DNA of 64,000 nucleotides, taken from positions 2,197,501 through 2,261,500 of the forward strand of contig JAKNDB010000098.1 in assembly GCA_024305405.1 (NCBI GenBank). The letters are read 5' to 3'. Position 1 is the first letter of the stretch. Every line of letters starts with the position of its first letter. Positions 11,671-25,084 of this stretch are shown piece after piece. A model generated the notes under the pieces. The model saw only the letters and a program-made list of their open reading frames with translations, was not told the DNA's origin and did not search any database. Source of the DNA: Dirofilaria immitis (taxonomy: Eukaryota; Nematoda; Chromadorea; Rhabditida; Onchocercidae). The translations under genes and the position numbers were made by a program.

Positions 11671-14600
11671 AATTGCAAAAAAGTTTAAATTTTTGATAAA
11701 ATTTGCTATATTTCGCCGAAAAGAGAGATAAAGAGAAAGAGAGAAAGTGAGTTGGGAAGAAAGAAAGAACGAAAAGAGAAAATTGCAAAAAAAAGTTTTA
11801 AATTTTTAATAAAATTTGTTCTTCTTCCAGAAGACAGAGAAAGAAAAGAGAAAGATTGAAAAAAAGTTTAAATTTTTAATAAAAATTTATTATACATCTA
11901 AAACAGAAAGAGAGAGAGAGAGACAAGGAAAAGAAAGAAAGAAAGAGAAAGAAAGAGAGAAAGCTGTAAAAAGGTTTATAAATTTTTAATAAGAATTTAT
12001 ATCTTTAAAAGAAGAAGAGAAAGGTAGAGAAAAGAAAGAAAGAAAGCGAAAGAAAGTGAAAAAGATTGCAAAAAAGTTTTAAATTTTTAATAAAAATTTT
12101 TTAAACAAAATTTTTAAACAAAAAACAAAAAAGAGAGAAATTAAGCAGCAAAGTTTTTTTTCTCCAAATTCAAACATTTTTGCAATTTCTTTTAATTTAA
12201 ATTTTTATTTTAAAAGAAAAAACAAAAATAAGAAAATAAATAAATAAATAAAATTTAGTGAAAAAAAAGAAAAAGAAAGAAAATAAATTACTTTTTGCAT
12301 TTTAAATGGAATTTCCATTGTATAACCAGGTGGAACATTAACACCATAAAGTGATGATTCCGGAACATCAGTTTGATTATAAATTAAAATTTTTAAACCT
12401 GGAAGGCTTGTTGTACGAAAATATGGTGTACAACTTTCAATACGCTCATACTGCTCAATATTTAGCAACAATCGTAAACCATTATCAGAACCTGATTAAA
12501 AAAAAAAAAAGGAAAAAAGTGATAAATATTATATCATTGTATTTTATTTCTAATTTTAATTTTAAATTTTAGCCAAATAATTTTTAAATCTTTTTTTTTT
12601 TTTTTGAATGATAAAAAAGCAATTAAATTTACGGGTGAAATATTTGCTTATCAATTTTTTTCGTCGAAAATGATAATTTTATAAATTTTATGTTTAATTA
12701 AAATTTTTTATATTTTAATAATTATATATTTTTAAAACTAAATTTGCTTTTATGCAAAAAAAAAGAAAGAGAAACCTTACCACTTGATGATATATAATGC
12801 GGATTATTTGGATCCGTATTTATGGCCCAACAAAGACCGGTAAGTGTCCAAATTGCTTTGAAATTTGATAATCGACAACTGGTACCATTTGGCCAAGTAC
12901 AACTAACATCATACAACTAGGCTTTTATCACAAAATAACACAAAGCAAATTGATAAAAGTTTTTGTTTTTTTTTTAAAGATTACAAAAGAAATTAGATAC
13001 AGAGCTGATCAAGTTAAATATTTAGTAATTACTAGAATTAAAAAATATGAGAAAAGGTTTTTTTTTGTGCAAAATATAAGTATGAAAAAATATTTGAAGA
13101 AATTCGGAATCTTGCCTGATAAAATTTATAAGCTTATCATTAACCATTCTTTACCTAAGGATCATTCGAGATTTCCAATGTGCTGCATTTCGAAGAAATT
13201 TCACAGCATCCATATCCCAAGCATTTTTCAGTACTTTATCAAATACTGTTAAATTCGCTTCATTAGATAAACTATCATTTTTGGCTCTTTTGGCCTACGA
13301 TTCTGAATTGCTGGGCCTGTTAAATAGGTTAATCTGAAAATGTTTAAATTCCTTTATTTTAATTCAATTAATTCAATTAAGCAGTATGTTATTTCATTTC
13401 AAATTACTAATATATGATTTAAAATTTCATATCCATTTCTCTCATAAATCTTACATTTATAAATTGAAATTGATTAATTTAATTACTTCTTATCGATTAT
13501 TAAGAAGTGTTAATTTCAATTACTATTTTGATAAATGAATTTAGAATGTTCCCTTTATTTGTTTCTTGATATTAAAGATATAAGAATGATGGTAATCCAT
13601 TATTCAATACTTGAATGGACGAGATTCATCAATTACTTAATATTTACCTGAATGGACGACATTAATCAATTGCTTAATATCTACCTGGATAAAGAGAATA
13701 TTTAATGTTTGTCTGAGCGGATAAAATTAATTAACTACTTAATACCTGTCTGAATGGGAATGGACGAGATTAATCAACTACTTGATATTTACCTGAATGG
13801 ACGATATTAATCAATTACTTAATATCTACCTGGATAAACGAGATATTTAATGTTTGTCTGAGCGGATAAAATTAATTAACTACTTAATACCTACCTGAAC
13901 GGATAAGATTGATCAATTGCTTAATATTTACCTGAATGAACGATATTAATCAATTATCTAAATATCTACCTGGGTGGGCGAGATTCATCATTTACTTAAT
14001 ATTTACCTGAATGAACAATATTAATCAATATCTACCTGAATAAACGAAATATTTAATGTTTGTCTGAGCAAATAAAATTGATTAACTACTTAATACCTAT
14101 CTGAATGGGAATGGACGAGATTAATCAACTACTTGATATTTACCTGAATGGATGATATTAATCAATTACTTAATATCTACTGGATAAACGGAATATTTAA
14201 TGTTTGTCTGAGCGGATAAAATTAATTAACTACTTAATACCTACCTGAACGGATAAGATTGATCAATTGCTTAATATTTACCTGAATGAACGATATTAAT
14301 TAATTATTTAATATCTACCTGGGTGGGCGAGATTCATCAGTTACTTAATATTTATCTGAATGGACGATATTAATCAATTACCTAATATCCGCCTGAATTG
14401 ACAGAATATTTAATATTTATCTAAGAGAATTAAATTAATTAATTACTGAATATTTATCGGAATGGTTGAAATCAATCAATTACTTAATATCATCTTGAAT
14501 GGACACTTAAGCGGATGAAACTAATTAATTACTCAATATTTACCTGAAATTGGACAAGATTAATCAATTATTGAATGTTTACCTGAATGGACAAAATTAA

Positions 14601-15552
14601 TCAATTATTTAATGATTTTACCTGAATTGATTATTATTACAGATAGCAACAACGGGAAATGGTATCTGATTTGGATATGCTGCTTCAATATTTGTTGCTA
14701 TAGGTGTTGTTATATACATATTGATTTGTTTAAAACTTTGAAAACATGCTAGCAATACGAATATTATAATTATTGCTGCCCAAAAATATCTATAAATTAA
14801 TTTGCATATTAAAAACTTGCCTCATTCTCATCAATCTATATCAGCTATTTATTAAATGTATAGATTTTTTCTGCTATTCTTTTATTTTATCGAGAATATT
14901 CTCGACATATGTATTTTCTCTCTCGGGAATTTGTAAAAATATTTTCATTGAACAATGACAAACTTTGAGAAAGGATTATCGGTTTGTAAATGTTTAACAC
15001 CATCCATATTCGCATTTTCAATAATTGTAAGTAGTACAGGTTCATTACGTCCGTCATCAGTCGAGATCACTGACAATATTGTTCCCGATTTTCGAACTTC
15101 AATTGTTTCACTTTTAATCGAATTTCTTTGCTTTCTTAAAATAAAAAAAACTTTAAATTAAATTATCAAAAAAATTTCTTTAAATGAATTATATCTTTTA
15201 ATTCTTGATCAATTGATTAATCATGATCCAATGATTATCACTTCAGAAATATTCTTTTCATCGTACAAAAGAAATGCTCAATGATACAAGTACTAAATTA
15301 ATCAAAGCTAATTTAAGTCTATGCTGATAAGCATATCAATCACATATTCAACTGATTAGAAAGTTAAAATGAATATTTTACAAATTCATAAAGTAAATTC
15401 AAATTAAACTTGAATTTCGAAGTTTATATTTTTAAAGCAATATTCTGTAAAACAAACCCAGGTTGATAAAGATATAAGCGACTTCCGGAAAGATCATGAC
15501 GATCCGTAAATAAATTTAAATGGCTCGCAATATGATCAGCTGTTCGTGGCAT
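3934..15552 (-). CDS. DEG/ENaC (degenerin/ASIC-type) ion channel subunit, 19 exons, ~1031 aa
   Basis: Exons in transcript order: 15552-15458, 15134-14964, 14789-14622, 13333-13155, 12902-12781, 12491-12292, 11614-11444, 11327-11096, 10190-10119, 9859-9744, 9354-9180, 8445-8213 (or from 8431), 7473-7385, 7020-6901, 6745-6638, 6046-5970, 5101-5010, 4849-4726 and 4480-3934. Intron phases all agree once five single-base homopolymer losses are allowed for. TM1 (YFWAAIIIIFVLLACF, about residues 90-110) is followed by the family's post-TM1 motif FPVVAICNNNQ. The extracellular cysteine-rich region includes CTIRKYLNEIEQKCKC, FCNVDQYFTCALPAL and CPSPCDQIDY, matching ASIC order. TM2 starts CDVGGALGLFLGAS, with GAS as the G/S-x-S selectivity filter near residue 820. 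The cytoplasmic tail is about 180 residues. A segment of about 345 residues (about 430-780) sits where ASICs have about 25. The ATG follows an acceptor (AG at 15556-15557). Expected function: a sodium or acid/peptide-gated cation channel in the plasma membrane. The C. elegans orthologue is not identified. Confidence 0.93.
5215..5875. repeat. ~75-90-bp intronic minisatellite
   Basis: Roughly eight diverged copies of a unit built around gaaataaattgaaataattc and a block like gatatttgatttgaaagtga fill most of the degenerin intron between the exons ending at 5970 and starting at 5101. Copies differ by indels as well as substitutions. No splice-site-like core is repeated here, unlike three other arrays in the window. 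Confidence 0.8.
8560..9115. repeat. ~58-60-bp intronic minisatellite
   Basis: About nine copies of a unit containing aataaatttaaatgacaaaa and tggaaattaaatac. It fills the degenerin intron between the exon ending at 9180 and the one starting at 8431/8445. Central copies are nearly identical; outer copies are more diverged. Confidence 0.85.
10051..10120 (-). repeat. 30-bp tandem repeat duplicating an exon end and its 5' splice site
   Basis: Two full 30-bp units (10051-10080, 10081-10110) and a partial third abut the 3' end of the degenerin exon 10190-10119. Read on the minus strand each unit ends AATCAACAG and is followed by GTATTAAT, so the real donor (GT at 10118-10117) has exact copies at 10088-10087 and 10058-10057. 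The unit is ten codons with no stop in the exon's frame (V-L-I-L-I-Y-S-N-Q-Q). Confidence 0.9.
10540..11030. repeat. diverged ~58-bp intronic repeats
   Basis: Six or more degenerate copies of a unit like gataaatatcaattagattt followed by ttaggttaattcttgaatctg lie in the degenerin intron between exons 11327-11096 and 10190-10119. Divergence is much higher than in the neighbouring arrays, so the array is probably older. Confidence 0.65.
11635..12140. repeat. GA-rich tracts alternating with a repeated A/T block
   Basis: Four or five cycles of an (AG)n-type purine tract followed by a conserved block like aaaaagtttaaatttttaat occur at about 100-110-base spacing. They lie in the degenerin intron between the exons ending at 12292 and starting at 11614. 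The transcribed strand would read as pyrimidine tracts. Confidence 0.75.
13600..14625 (-). repeat. ~37-bp minisatellite with a 5' splice-site core, adjoining a real donor
   Basis: Roughly two dozen units of about 37 bp, some in a two-unit higher-order form, fill the intron after degenerin exon 14789-14622. On the minus strand each unit contains a core such as CATTCAGGTAAATATTAAG, which matches the consensus CAG|GTAAAT. The real exon end is AATTCAG|GTAAAATC at 14622/14621 and the first repeat unit begins within about 40 bases of it. The array therefore appears to have grown out of the donor region. Confidence 0.88.
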
Positions 15553-15555
15553 AAT

Positions 15556-15557
15556 CT
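15556..15557 (-). other. splice acceptor just upstream of the degenerin ATG
   Basis: The minus strand reads tttgcattag then ATTATG. The AG lies 3 nt before the start codon. It is either a spliced-leader acceptor or the end of a 5' UTR intron; no upstream coding exon was found. Confidence 0.5.
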
Positions 15558-16099
15558 AATGCAAATAAACAAAAAAAAATGATACAATATTTGATGATTA
15601 AATGAAATGATTATTTTCTTCTGTATCACCAATATATATGAAATAATTTTTTAAAATTAATTTAATCATCTTTGATCACTTTGTAATTTACAGTAATTCT
15701 GTGTCAATAATTTATCAATAAATTTATTATTAACAGTAATCTGAAATTTTCGATCAATTTAATCATTTATAATTTACAATAATTCTTTAGCATTAATTTA
15801 TCAAAAAAATTGATGTTAACAGTAATCTGAAGTCTCCGATCAATTTAATCACTTGTGATTTACAGTAATTGTTTATCAATAATTTATCAAAAAATTTGAT
15901 GTTAAAAAATAAACGCTTATTTAGAAAAAGAAGCGAAGATTTTGTTTATATTTGAAATTCAATTTTTGATTTTAAATATCCGATCTTTTATATTGTAATA
16001 AATATAAAAATGCAGAATTATCAACAATTATAGTGAATAAAAATAATTAATATAAACTTAAATAAAAATTAATAACTTAATAAAATTCAAATTTTTTCA

Positions 16100-17010
16100 A
16101 TAAATAATTTTACTCAATAATTTAGCATCAAATTAGAAAACATATAATTTAGTATTAATTAAAAACATATAATTTAATATCAATCAAAAGTATACAATTT
16201 AATATTAATTAGAAATATGTAATCTAGTACTGATTAAAAGTGTATAATTTAATACTAGTTAATAATATATAATTTAATAATAATTAGAAATATATAACTT
16301 AATAGTAATTAAAAATATATAATTTAATACCAATCAAAAGTATACAATTTAATATCAATTACAAATATGTAATCTAGTACTGATTAAAAGCGTACAATTT
16401 AATACTGGTTAATAATATATAATTTAATATTAATTAGAAACATATAACTTAATAGTAATTAAAAATATATAATTATGTAATCTAGTACTGATTAAGAGTG
16501 TATAATTTAATACTAATTAGTAATATATAATTTAATGATGATTAGAAATATATAACTTAATAGTAATTAAAAATATATAATTAGAAGTCTAAAATTTTAT
16601 ACTAATTGATATCAATTAAAAATATATAATTTGGTACTAATTAAAATTGTATAATCAAGTACTGATTAAAAATCTACAATTTTATATTAATTGATACTGG
16701 TTAAAAATACGTAATTTAATGTTAATTAAAAATATATAATCTAATACTGAGTGAAAATATATAATTAAATATTAATTAATAATATATAATTTAATAGTAA
16801 TCAAAAACATATAATTTAATAGTAATTAGAAATATACAACCTAATACTGATTAAAAGTAATTTTTATAATTTTATACTAGTTAACACTGATTATAAGTTT
16901 ATAATCTTATTCTAATTAATAGTAATTAAAACCCTATTTAATTTAATATTAATTGAAAATGTATAATTTAATATTAATTAAATTTATATAATCTAATACT
17001 GATTAAAAAT
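16100..17010. repeat. degenerate ~30-bp A/T minisatellite
   Basis: Dozens of loose copies of a unit like aatatataatttaatattaa, often followed by ttagaaatata or ttaaaagtgt, run upstream of the degenerin gene. Units vary in length and are heavily substituted. Confidence 0.7.
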
Positions 17011-20000
17011 ATATAATTTAAAAATATTCTAAATTAGCATTTTCTCTTTCTAAAATTAAAATAAAATTTTGTACTAATTTGTACAGAAATAATTTTTAGG
17101 GAAGAAAATGAAGAAGAAAGAAAGGGCGAAGAAAATTGGAAAAAATTTATTGAAGAAAATTTCACATTGTATATAGCCTAGGGACAAGATAATTTATCAT
17201 ATCAAAGTAAAGCCTGTTGTTGCTCAGCTGTTTTTTCTTTTTTTAAATCACATTTAAAAAAAAAAAAAAGATTTATTTATAGTATAAGTTGTTGAACTTT
17301 ATGACCTTAGGTGTCATTTAAAAACTCTATTACACTGCTATTTAAAATCCTAGCTAACTACATCTAATACTATAATCATTTTATGCTCGAAATTATTTTA
17401 AATTCAAATTTTTATAAAATTAAAATTATTAATTGCAAATAAGAAATGATATAATAATATATAATTATTTATTGTGATTTAATCGAATTAAACATTAATT
17501 TAATAAATATTAAAATTTAATTAAAATTCTTTTAATAAATTTCATTTCTTTCAATTTCGTATTAGCATTTCTTAGCTCATTGCTGTAAATTAATTGCTTA
17601 ATTAAAAATTAAAATTGAAGAACTGAAAGGAAAATAATTAATTAAAATCGTTTTTGGACGGTGCGGTTGGGAAAGGAAATTTTAGAATTATAGAATTTTC
17701 ACGTAAAAACGTGAAAAATTTTGTTTAAGTAATTGATTTCATTTAACAAAACGAAGAATATTGACGTCCATTAAATTATATCATTTATCTAAATAATTAA
17801 ATACTAATCTATAAATGAGCATTTCACAATTTTAATTAAAATCAAATACCTAATAGTGATTCTAAGTGAGAAAAAAGCCATCAGTATCTAAAATTATTTC
17901 GTTTATCAATTAATCAAATACCGATTAATTTTAATTAAATTCAAATGCCAATAGTAATTCCAAAAAAAAAAGACATATTGTCATCTAAAATTATAACCAT
18001 TGATCAACTATTAATCAAATATTGATTATATTCTCAATTTAAATTTAAATCAATATTTACAACAATTTGATTAGAAACTTTTTTTTGCAACTAATGATTA
18101 AAATAATTGAGTAAGCAATTTTTCGAGAATTGATTTTTACATTAAACAATTGATAAAGATATAATCAATTTTATTCGATTATTTGTTATTTTAATTTTTT
18201 AATCAAATATTTGCTGCTGTTTCAATCATTATATATATATATCATTTTTTCTTCCCTTCCATTTTTATCGTATTTCTTCTCACTTACTTTACTCGTAAAT
18301 TTTTTCAAGTTTTTAAGTTCCTTTTTTTTTTTTTTTTGTAGAAACAAAAAGTATTTAGAAGATGAAGAAAATTTTTCGTTTAAAATTCTATGACAAAATA
18401 AATGAGCAGCAAATAAATTTTGTAACTAAAAAAAAAGAAAAACTTTGAAATTTAAAAAAATAATTTATTAAATTTTTATTTTCAATTTTACAATTATTTT
18501 TCTTTTCGCATTTATTAATTGAAAATATTTTAGGCTAAATGAATTTTTAATTTTGTCATTTTATATCGAATAATTTTATATGCAAAATTAGAAATTTGAA
18601 TTAAAAATAAATTCAATTCAAATATTTTCAATAATTAATTATCAATTATTAATTCAAATAATTATTTGAATAATAAATTTTTTCAACATATTTTGATGGG
18701 AAAAAATAGCAATAATTAGCGCTGCTTATTTTTGTTTTTTTTTCTTCTTAATGATAAATTATGCAAAAGTTTTGTTCTCGAGAATTGAAAATTCTGTGAC
18801 ACAGCAACACCTGTTTGCTATTCTTGTCGAGTAAAAGATAATAGTTTTAATTATTTGATATTTTATTTATCAATATTTATCTCGAGAATTGTAATTCTCG
18901 TGTTACAACAGTGCCTTGCTATTGTTGAAACGCAAAAGATAACAGTTCAATTAATTGCATATGCAGTTCAAAGGTCATAATTCCCATTATTCATATATTT
19001 TTTAACGATTATATTTATGTAAAATTTAGCTTGTACTGTATTTTTTAATGGTATTAATAATAAAACTTTTAAATATTAAAAACTGACAATACTTATTACA
19101 AATATTGATATTCAATATTGATGCAAAAATCTGATCAGTTAATGAATGATACATCTGTTAATCATAAAAACAGATTCTCGTAGAACTATCAAAAAATAGA
19201 ACAAATTTTACATTTATCCTATAAGCAATGTTATTTATGAAAACTAGGCTAGTAAATAAGAGAAAGACGAAAAATGAGCCTAGCTAATCAAATACAAGTT
19301 ATGACATATGATGGCCATATACTAAAGTTATGATCAAAATGAGCATTTTTTTATCAGCATTTTTTTGTGTTAATTTGATATCAAATAAATAAACGGTGGA
19401 TTAAGTTTCTCATTTATAGATTTATAAAATTGATAATATTATATCAGTAGAATTAAAAAGCCTAAAATATATTGGATGATAACAAATAGTCATAAAAATT
19501 TTCATAATTGCAAGAATAATTCATTCATCAACGAATCTTATCATTTCAAAATTCTTTTTTTTTTTTCATTTTGTGATTTTGATATCAATTTGATAAGCAT
19601 GTTTTAATCATTAAACATTAAGAGATAAGCAATGATCTGAAAATAGACGAAAACTTGTTAAAGTTAATAAATCAACGGAATTTTTTTTCTCAATGCAAAA
19701 TAAAATAAATAAATTAGGTTGAGGAAAAAATTTATCATCAATCATTGGATGAAATTTTTAAAAGCATTGATAAGATGTGTCACATTTTTAAATTTCCGTA
19801 ATCATTTATCAGTCATTTTTATTTTTTTTTTTAATTTACTTATGTAATATGAAGTAAATTTTGCAGCAATAATTTTATCATTTTTCTCAACTATGCGAGA
19901 CTGATTATTGATTTCTCGCATAAATTATTAGAAATTTTTGTTTATATTGGAGTGATTCTTTTTGGAAAAAAAAAGAAAGTAATGCTTAAATGTGAATAAG

Positions 20001-21089
20001 AAAACTGCTATTTTTATTAAAGGTCAAAGGTTATTGGAATAAATGATATAATTTTCGTTGCTGTTATAAATTTTAATTTTTAACTATTTCACAAAGTTTG
20101 CTTTTAATTATTTCACAAATTTTAATTCCAATTATTTGGTAACTTATAATTCTAATTATTTCACAAATTTTAGTTTTGAAGAAATTCCATAAATATTAAG
20201 TTAATTTACATCGTAAAATTTAATTCTAATTTCAGTTGTAATTAAATTATAAATTGAAATTCTTTTAATTATAATTCAATTATAAATTTAATTTTTAATT
20301 ATAAATTTTAGTCCCAGCACTTTTACCAATTTTCATTGCTTTGCCACTTTTTTATAATAGAAAATAAAATTTCCTTTTCCGAAAAAAGTATTTTTTAAAC
20401 AAAAAAAATTTTATCACTCTGAACTTTTTGTTTTTAAATGATAAACTGATAAAAGTCGTACAACAAAGAAATGTTGAATTTATTATTTTATATAAACTTT
20501 TTCAAAATTCAAAAACTTGACAAATTTTTCGCATTTCGTATTGTTGAAAATGAAGAATAAATTTCTGATAAATAATTTATCAGTTTTTTTCCTATCTTCT
20601 AAAATTATTTATCAATTTTGATATAAAATTTATCACCTTTAATATAACGTATTTTATACTGGATGATTATTCTCGTTTAACATTATTTTTTTCTTATCAA
20701 AAATCATTTAAATTGTTTAAAATTGATAAATAATTTTCTAATCAATTAATCGATGTTAATTTTTATAATAAATTTTAAAGAGAAAGAAATTAAGTTTGAA
20801 TTAATTAAATACGACTATTTAATTTATTAAAAAATGATAACAATAATAATAATGATATCAATAATTAACTTTTATCATCGATTATCATCGATTTAAATCA
20901 AATTTTTAATCGATCATTTTATTTCAAATTTTTGAGAAATGATAAAACATAAAATTTCCATTTATTAAGTTTTGAAAATGTTTCAATTTATATTTTTAAT
21001 TAATCGTAAATTTTTAAAATAAACGAATTAATAATTTAAGCATAGAAATTAAATAATAATTTTCCATTTATTTCATTTCTAAAATATTA

Positions 21090-21525
21090 TTTTTAGATAG
21101 GCTAAAAATACTTAGCCAAGTTGGAATGAAAAAACTTTATCTTTAGGCAAATTACTTATCAAAGTATTAATAATTACTTTTTTGTTGTCAGTCTAGGAAT
21201 ACTTAGCCAAGTTAGAATAAAAGTTTATTTTTTCCAAAGCAAATTATTATCAAAGCAGTAATAATTAGTTTTTACCGTCAGGCTAGGAATACTTAGCCAA
21301 GTTGGAATGAGAAGTTTTTTTTTTTTTTGGCAAACTATCATCAAAGTATTAATAATTACTTTTTTGCTGCTCGGGTTGAAAAACTTAGCCAAGTTAGAAT
21401 AAAAAGTTTATTTTTTCCAAAGCAATTTATTATCAAAGCAGTAATAATTAGTCTTTTACTGTCAGGCTAGGAATACTTAGCCAAGTTGGGATAAGAAGTT
21501 CCTTTTTTCCGGGGACAAAATATCG
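21090..21525. repeat. ~95-bp tandem repeat with cttagccaagtt core
   Basis: Five copies of a unit containing aggctaggaatacttagcc, then aagttggaat, a T-run and a tail like caaagcagtaataattagt. Copies match closely in the core and differ in T-run length. It is non-coding. Confidence 0.85.
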
Positions 21526-21719
21526 TTAAAGCAATGATATTAAATTATTTTGTTTATTATTATTTAATTCGAAATTGATTTTAAAAATTTCAAATATTAT
21601 ATTTAATGAAATTGATATTAATTATTTTGTTTATTTTTTTATTTTCTCTCTTTCATAAGAAATTTATTTTATTTTTATAAAATTTTTTTTAAATGATTAA
21701 TAAGCATTAATTCTTATAA

Positions 21720-21985
21720 TTAAGCTGATGTCTAAAAGCCAAAAACTATTTGCTAAATGCTTGGCTAATTCTAGGCTTAATATATACCAAACTAAAAACA
21801 TAAAATTTTGATATTGTGGCAAAATAAATGAGATCTAAGCTTGTTTTTCTAGATTAATTAAGTAATATTTAAATTTTAGTTATTACAAATCAGCGAATTT
21901 ATTCTAATTTGATGACTGAGCTAATTTTTAAAAGCCAAAAATTATTTGTTAAATGCTTGGCTAAGTCCAGGCTTAATATAAAAAA
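21720..21985. repeat. two-copy ~190-bp repeat
   Basis: Two copies of a segment containing taaaagccaaaaactatttg and aaatgcttggctaa, then ggcttaatata, start near 21727 and 21912. The core ggctaa/taggct words resemble those of the array just upstream, so the two may be related. Confidence 0.7.
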
Positions 21986-23164
21986 GGGTAAAATTTTGAT
22001 GCTGTAGCAAAGCAAATGAGATGTCAGTTTTTATTTTTAAATTAATTGAGTTAAGTGATATTTAAGTTTAATTTTAATACAAATGAACAAATTTTTTCAA
22101 TCACTGATATAAAGTTATGGTATTTTTAATAAATTTTGCATCAAACATTTCTCATTCTCGACATTAATTATTGACAAATTATTCGAAAACTTTCGAGAAA
22201 TTATTATTTCTTTTTCTATTTTCATTTTCCAATTTTAATTCCTCTATTATTGCTGCGAATTAAATAAATAAATTCAAAACTTATCTCATCATTGATACAA
22301 TCGCCTATTTCAGCCTAATTAATTAATCAATTGCTATTGGTCATTTTGTTTTTGTCACTGTTGGAACTAAATTAATCATTTGCAAAAAAGAAAGAGAAGA
22401 GAAAATATTCAATATTAAAATATGTCAAAAAATTTTCATCATTTTTCTCGAGAAAATTTCCCTTTTAAATTTAATTATTTTTCTTCTAAAAAAGTACAGA
22501 TAATTTCTATTAAAAATGTTATTGAAATTTCTAAAATACAATTTATTTGTTTATTTCATTTGCTGCAAAACTTTTTTTTGGATGAATAAAATTTGCAATT
22601 AATTTTATAACATCATCGAGAACGTTTCATAGAAATTAAAATAATGCAAATTATCATTTTGCTAAAATATTGCAATATCTTTTCTATCTCTTAAAAAATA
22701 TCTCTTAAAAAAATATTTCTTAAAATATCTATTAAAAAAATCTCTTAAAATATCTTTCAATATCTCTTAAAAAAATGGAAATTTGAAAATGAAAAGCTAA
22801 ATTTATATTTCAAAGAAATTTTGATTCATTTTTTAATTTGAAAAGAAAAGATGAAAAATTTTTCGTAATAAATTCTATTAAAAATTCTTTTATTAAATTG
22901 TTCGATGTAATTTGAAAAACAAGAAATTAATTTCAAATTTAATTATTCTATTAAAAAAGGTTTTTATCGAATTTTTTCTCAACAAAATAAATAAAAGAAT
23001 ATGAAAATTTTAATTAAATTTTTGGCGATTAAATATTTCAAATAAATTCCTTAATTTTGTTTTCAAACAAAAAAAATAAATTATATTTTTGTAAAAAGGC
23101 AGAAATAAAAACTGAAATATCGAAATTAAAATTTAAATAAATTTAAAAATTTTCACGCATGTTA

Positions 23165-23440
23165 TTATTATGCAAAACTAACACTTGATAATTTTTCTTT
23201 ATTATCAATTCTTTTATCATGATATCTCTTTCGCACTTGATAATTTATTGTTTTGTTATCAACTTTTTTATCACGATATTTCCTTCACGCTTGATAATTT
23301 TTTCTTTCTTTTCTCATGATATTTCTTTCGCATTTGATAATTTTTTATTTTCTTATCAATTTTTTTATCATGAGATCGCTTTCGCACTTGATAATTTTTT
23401 TATTATCAATTCTTTTATTACGATATCTTTTTGATGAGCA
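23165..23440. repeat. ~50-bp tandem repeat
   Basis: Five to six copies of a unit made of cacttgataatttttt, then ttatcaattcttttatca and a gatatctctttcg-like end. The open frame running through it is a product of the repeat, not a gene. Confidence 0.8.
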
Positions 23441-23999
23441 AAAATTTTTAATTTAATCAGCACAATTGAATTTTGACAAAATTATCGATTTTCCCTTTCT
23501 TCTTTTTAAATAGAAAAAATTTGAGAATAAAATGAATTTTGAGAGTAGTTTGCAATTATCACAAATCATTTATCAATTTCTATTATCAATATTTGTGTGA
23601 AAATGACATTACATGAAGTGATATGATAAATTGTATAGCTAAAAAACTATTGAAGAATATCATTGTACTTAAAATTTTTATAACTTTTTCCAACAAAACT
23701 AATAAGCGTTGGATAAATGATTTGCTAAAAATTTATTAGCAAATAAAAATAAATTCTACGAAAAATAAAAATGAACGAAACAAACAAATAATTTATTGAG
23801 GGAAGTTTATAATTAATTTTTAAAAATTGAATTAACTAATATTTCTAAAATATTTTGTTTTTGTTTTTTTAAGAGAAAAAATTTAATTAATTTATTAGAA
23901 ATTTGAAAAATAATTTTTGGAATAATTAATTAATATTTTTTTGAAATTTTTTCAAAATATTTCCAAACTAAAAAAAAGAATGGCCTAAAATTTTCTTTT

Positions 24000-24360
24000 G
24001 TACCGTAAAATTTGGAAAAAAGAATTTGCATAAAAACAAAATTACTTACAGTATGTATAAATCATTTATTTATTTGTTTACTATATTTATTTTAAAAATA
24101 TTTTCAAAATAAAAAGAAAAAGAATGGCCTAAAATTTTGTTTTGTACCGTAAAATTTGGAAAAAAATTTGTATAAAAAACAAAGATTACTTACAGTATGT
24201 ATGAATTATTTATTTATTTAAAAAATATTTTCAAATTAAAAGAAAAAAGAATGGCCTAAAATTTCGTTTTGTACCGTAAAATTTGGAAAAAAAATTTGTA
24301 TAAAAAACAAAAATAATTTATAATATATGCATTTCATTCGAAAAAGAATAGCCTAAAATT
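24000..24360. repeat. ~110-bp tandem repeat
   Basis: Three to four copies of a unit with agaatggcctaaaattt, then gttttgtaccgtaaaatttg and a tail like attacttacagtatgtat. The tail is missing from the last copy. Confidence 0.8.
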
Positions 24361-25084
24361 TCGTTTTCTTCTTATTTTCCACTTTAAAACTTATTTTCAT
24401 ATTTATTTTAATTAATTTTTGTTTTTTTCTTTTAAATATTAAAAGAATTTTATTTTTGCTATTATTTTTTTCTTAGAAAAAAGGAAAAGAAAAAAAGAAT
24501 AATAAATGTAAAAAAATTGAATTAAATTAAATTAATTCTTTTAATTTGTTTAAAAACTTTCTTTTTTTTAGGAAAAAACAGAAGGCAATAAAACTTCCGT
24601 TAAGATTTTCGATTACTGTAAAAATTATTTCGCTCAAACGATTATCGATCATAAAAAAAAAATTTTGATTAAAAAACGATTTATGATATCATTTTTTAAA
24701 TCTTTTTATCTAAAAGAAAAAACGATAAATAAAATGAATGAATGATGAAACGGATATTAAAATATTTATTGCGATAATTTTATTATCAATAGCATTATTA
24801 TCACTATTATGTGTGTTATTAATGATGATATTGATGTGAATAAATCATTATCATTTATCATAATCTTCTATGATCATCATCATTATTATCATAATCAATA
24901 AAATTATTATTATTCGCCAAGTTTTGTATTGTAAATATGACTTTTTTTTGTTTTGCAAAAATTTTTTGCTCTTTGACCTTTTGTTTAAAAATTACAACCT
25001 ACCGCAGTAAGTTTCATATTATTTATTATTTCTCGTTCATGCTATTGATTATGTTACAACAATGATAGAAGTTTTAAACTAGCA

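Noticed and set aside
12351..13252. Plus-strand open frames over 12351-12572 and 12950-13252
   Set aside because: They are antisense to degenerin exons, which have conserved motifs and splice sites on the minus strand.
13600..14625. Regularly spaced repeats resembling a CRISPR array
   Set aside because: The units are direct tandem minisatellite copies without unique spacers, in an intron of a eukaryotic gene.
3934..15552. Degenerin as a pseudogene because of five frame breaks
   Set aside because: All breaks are single bases in short A/T runs, the motifs continue on both sides, the phases of 19 exons agree after correction, and other genes show the same defect.
23219..23434. 71-codon frame rich in Phe/Ile/Ser
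   Set aside because: It is generated by a 50-bp tandem repeat; the apparent protein repeats simply mirror the DNA units.
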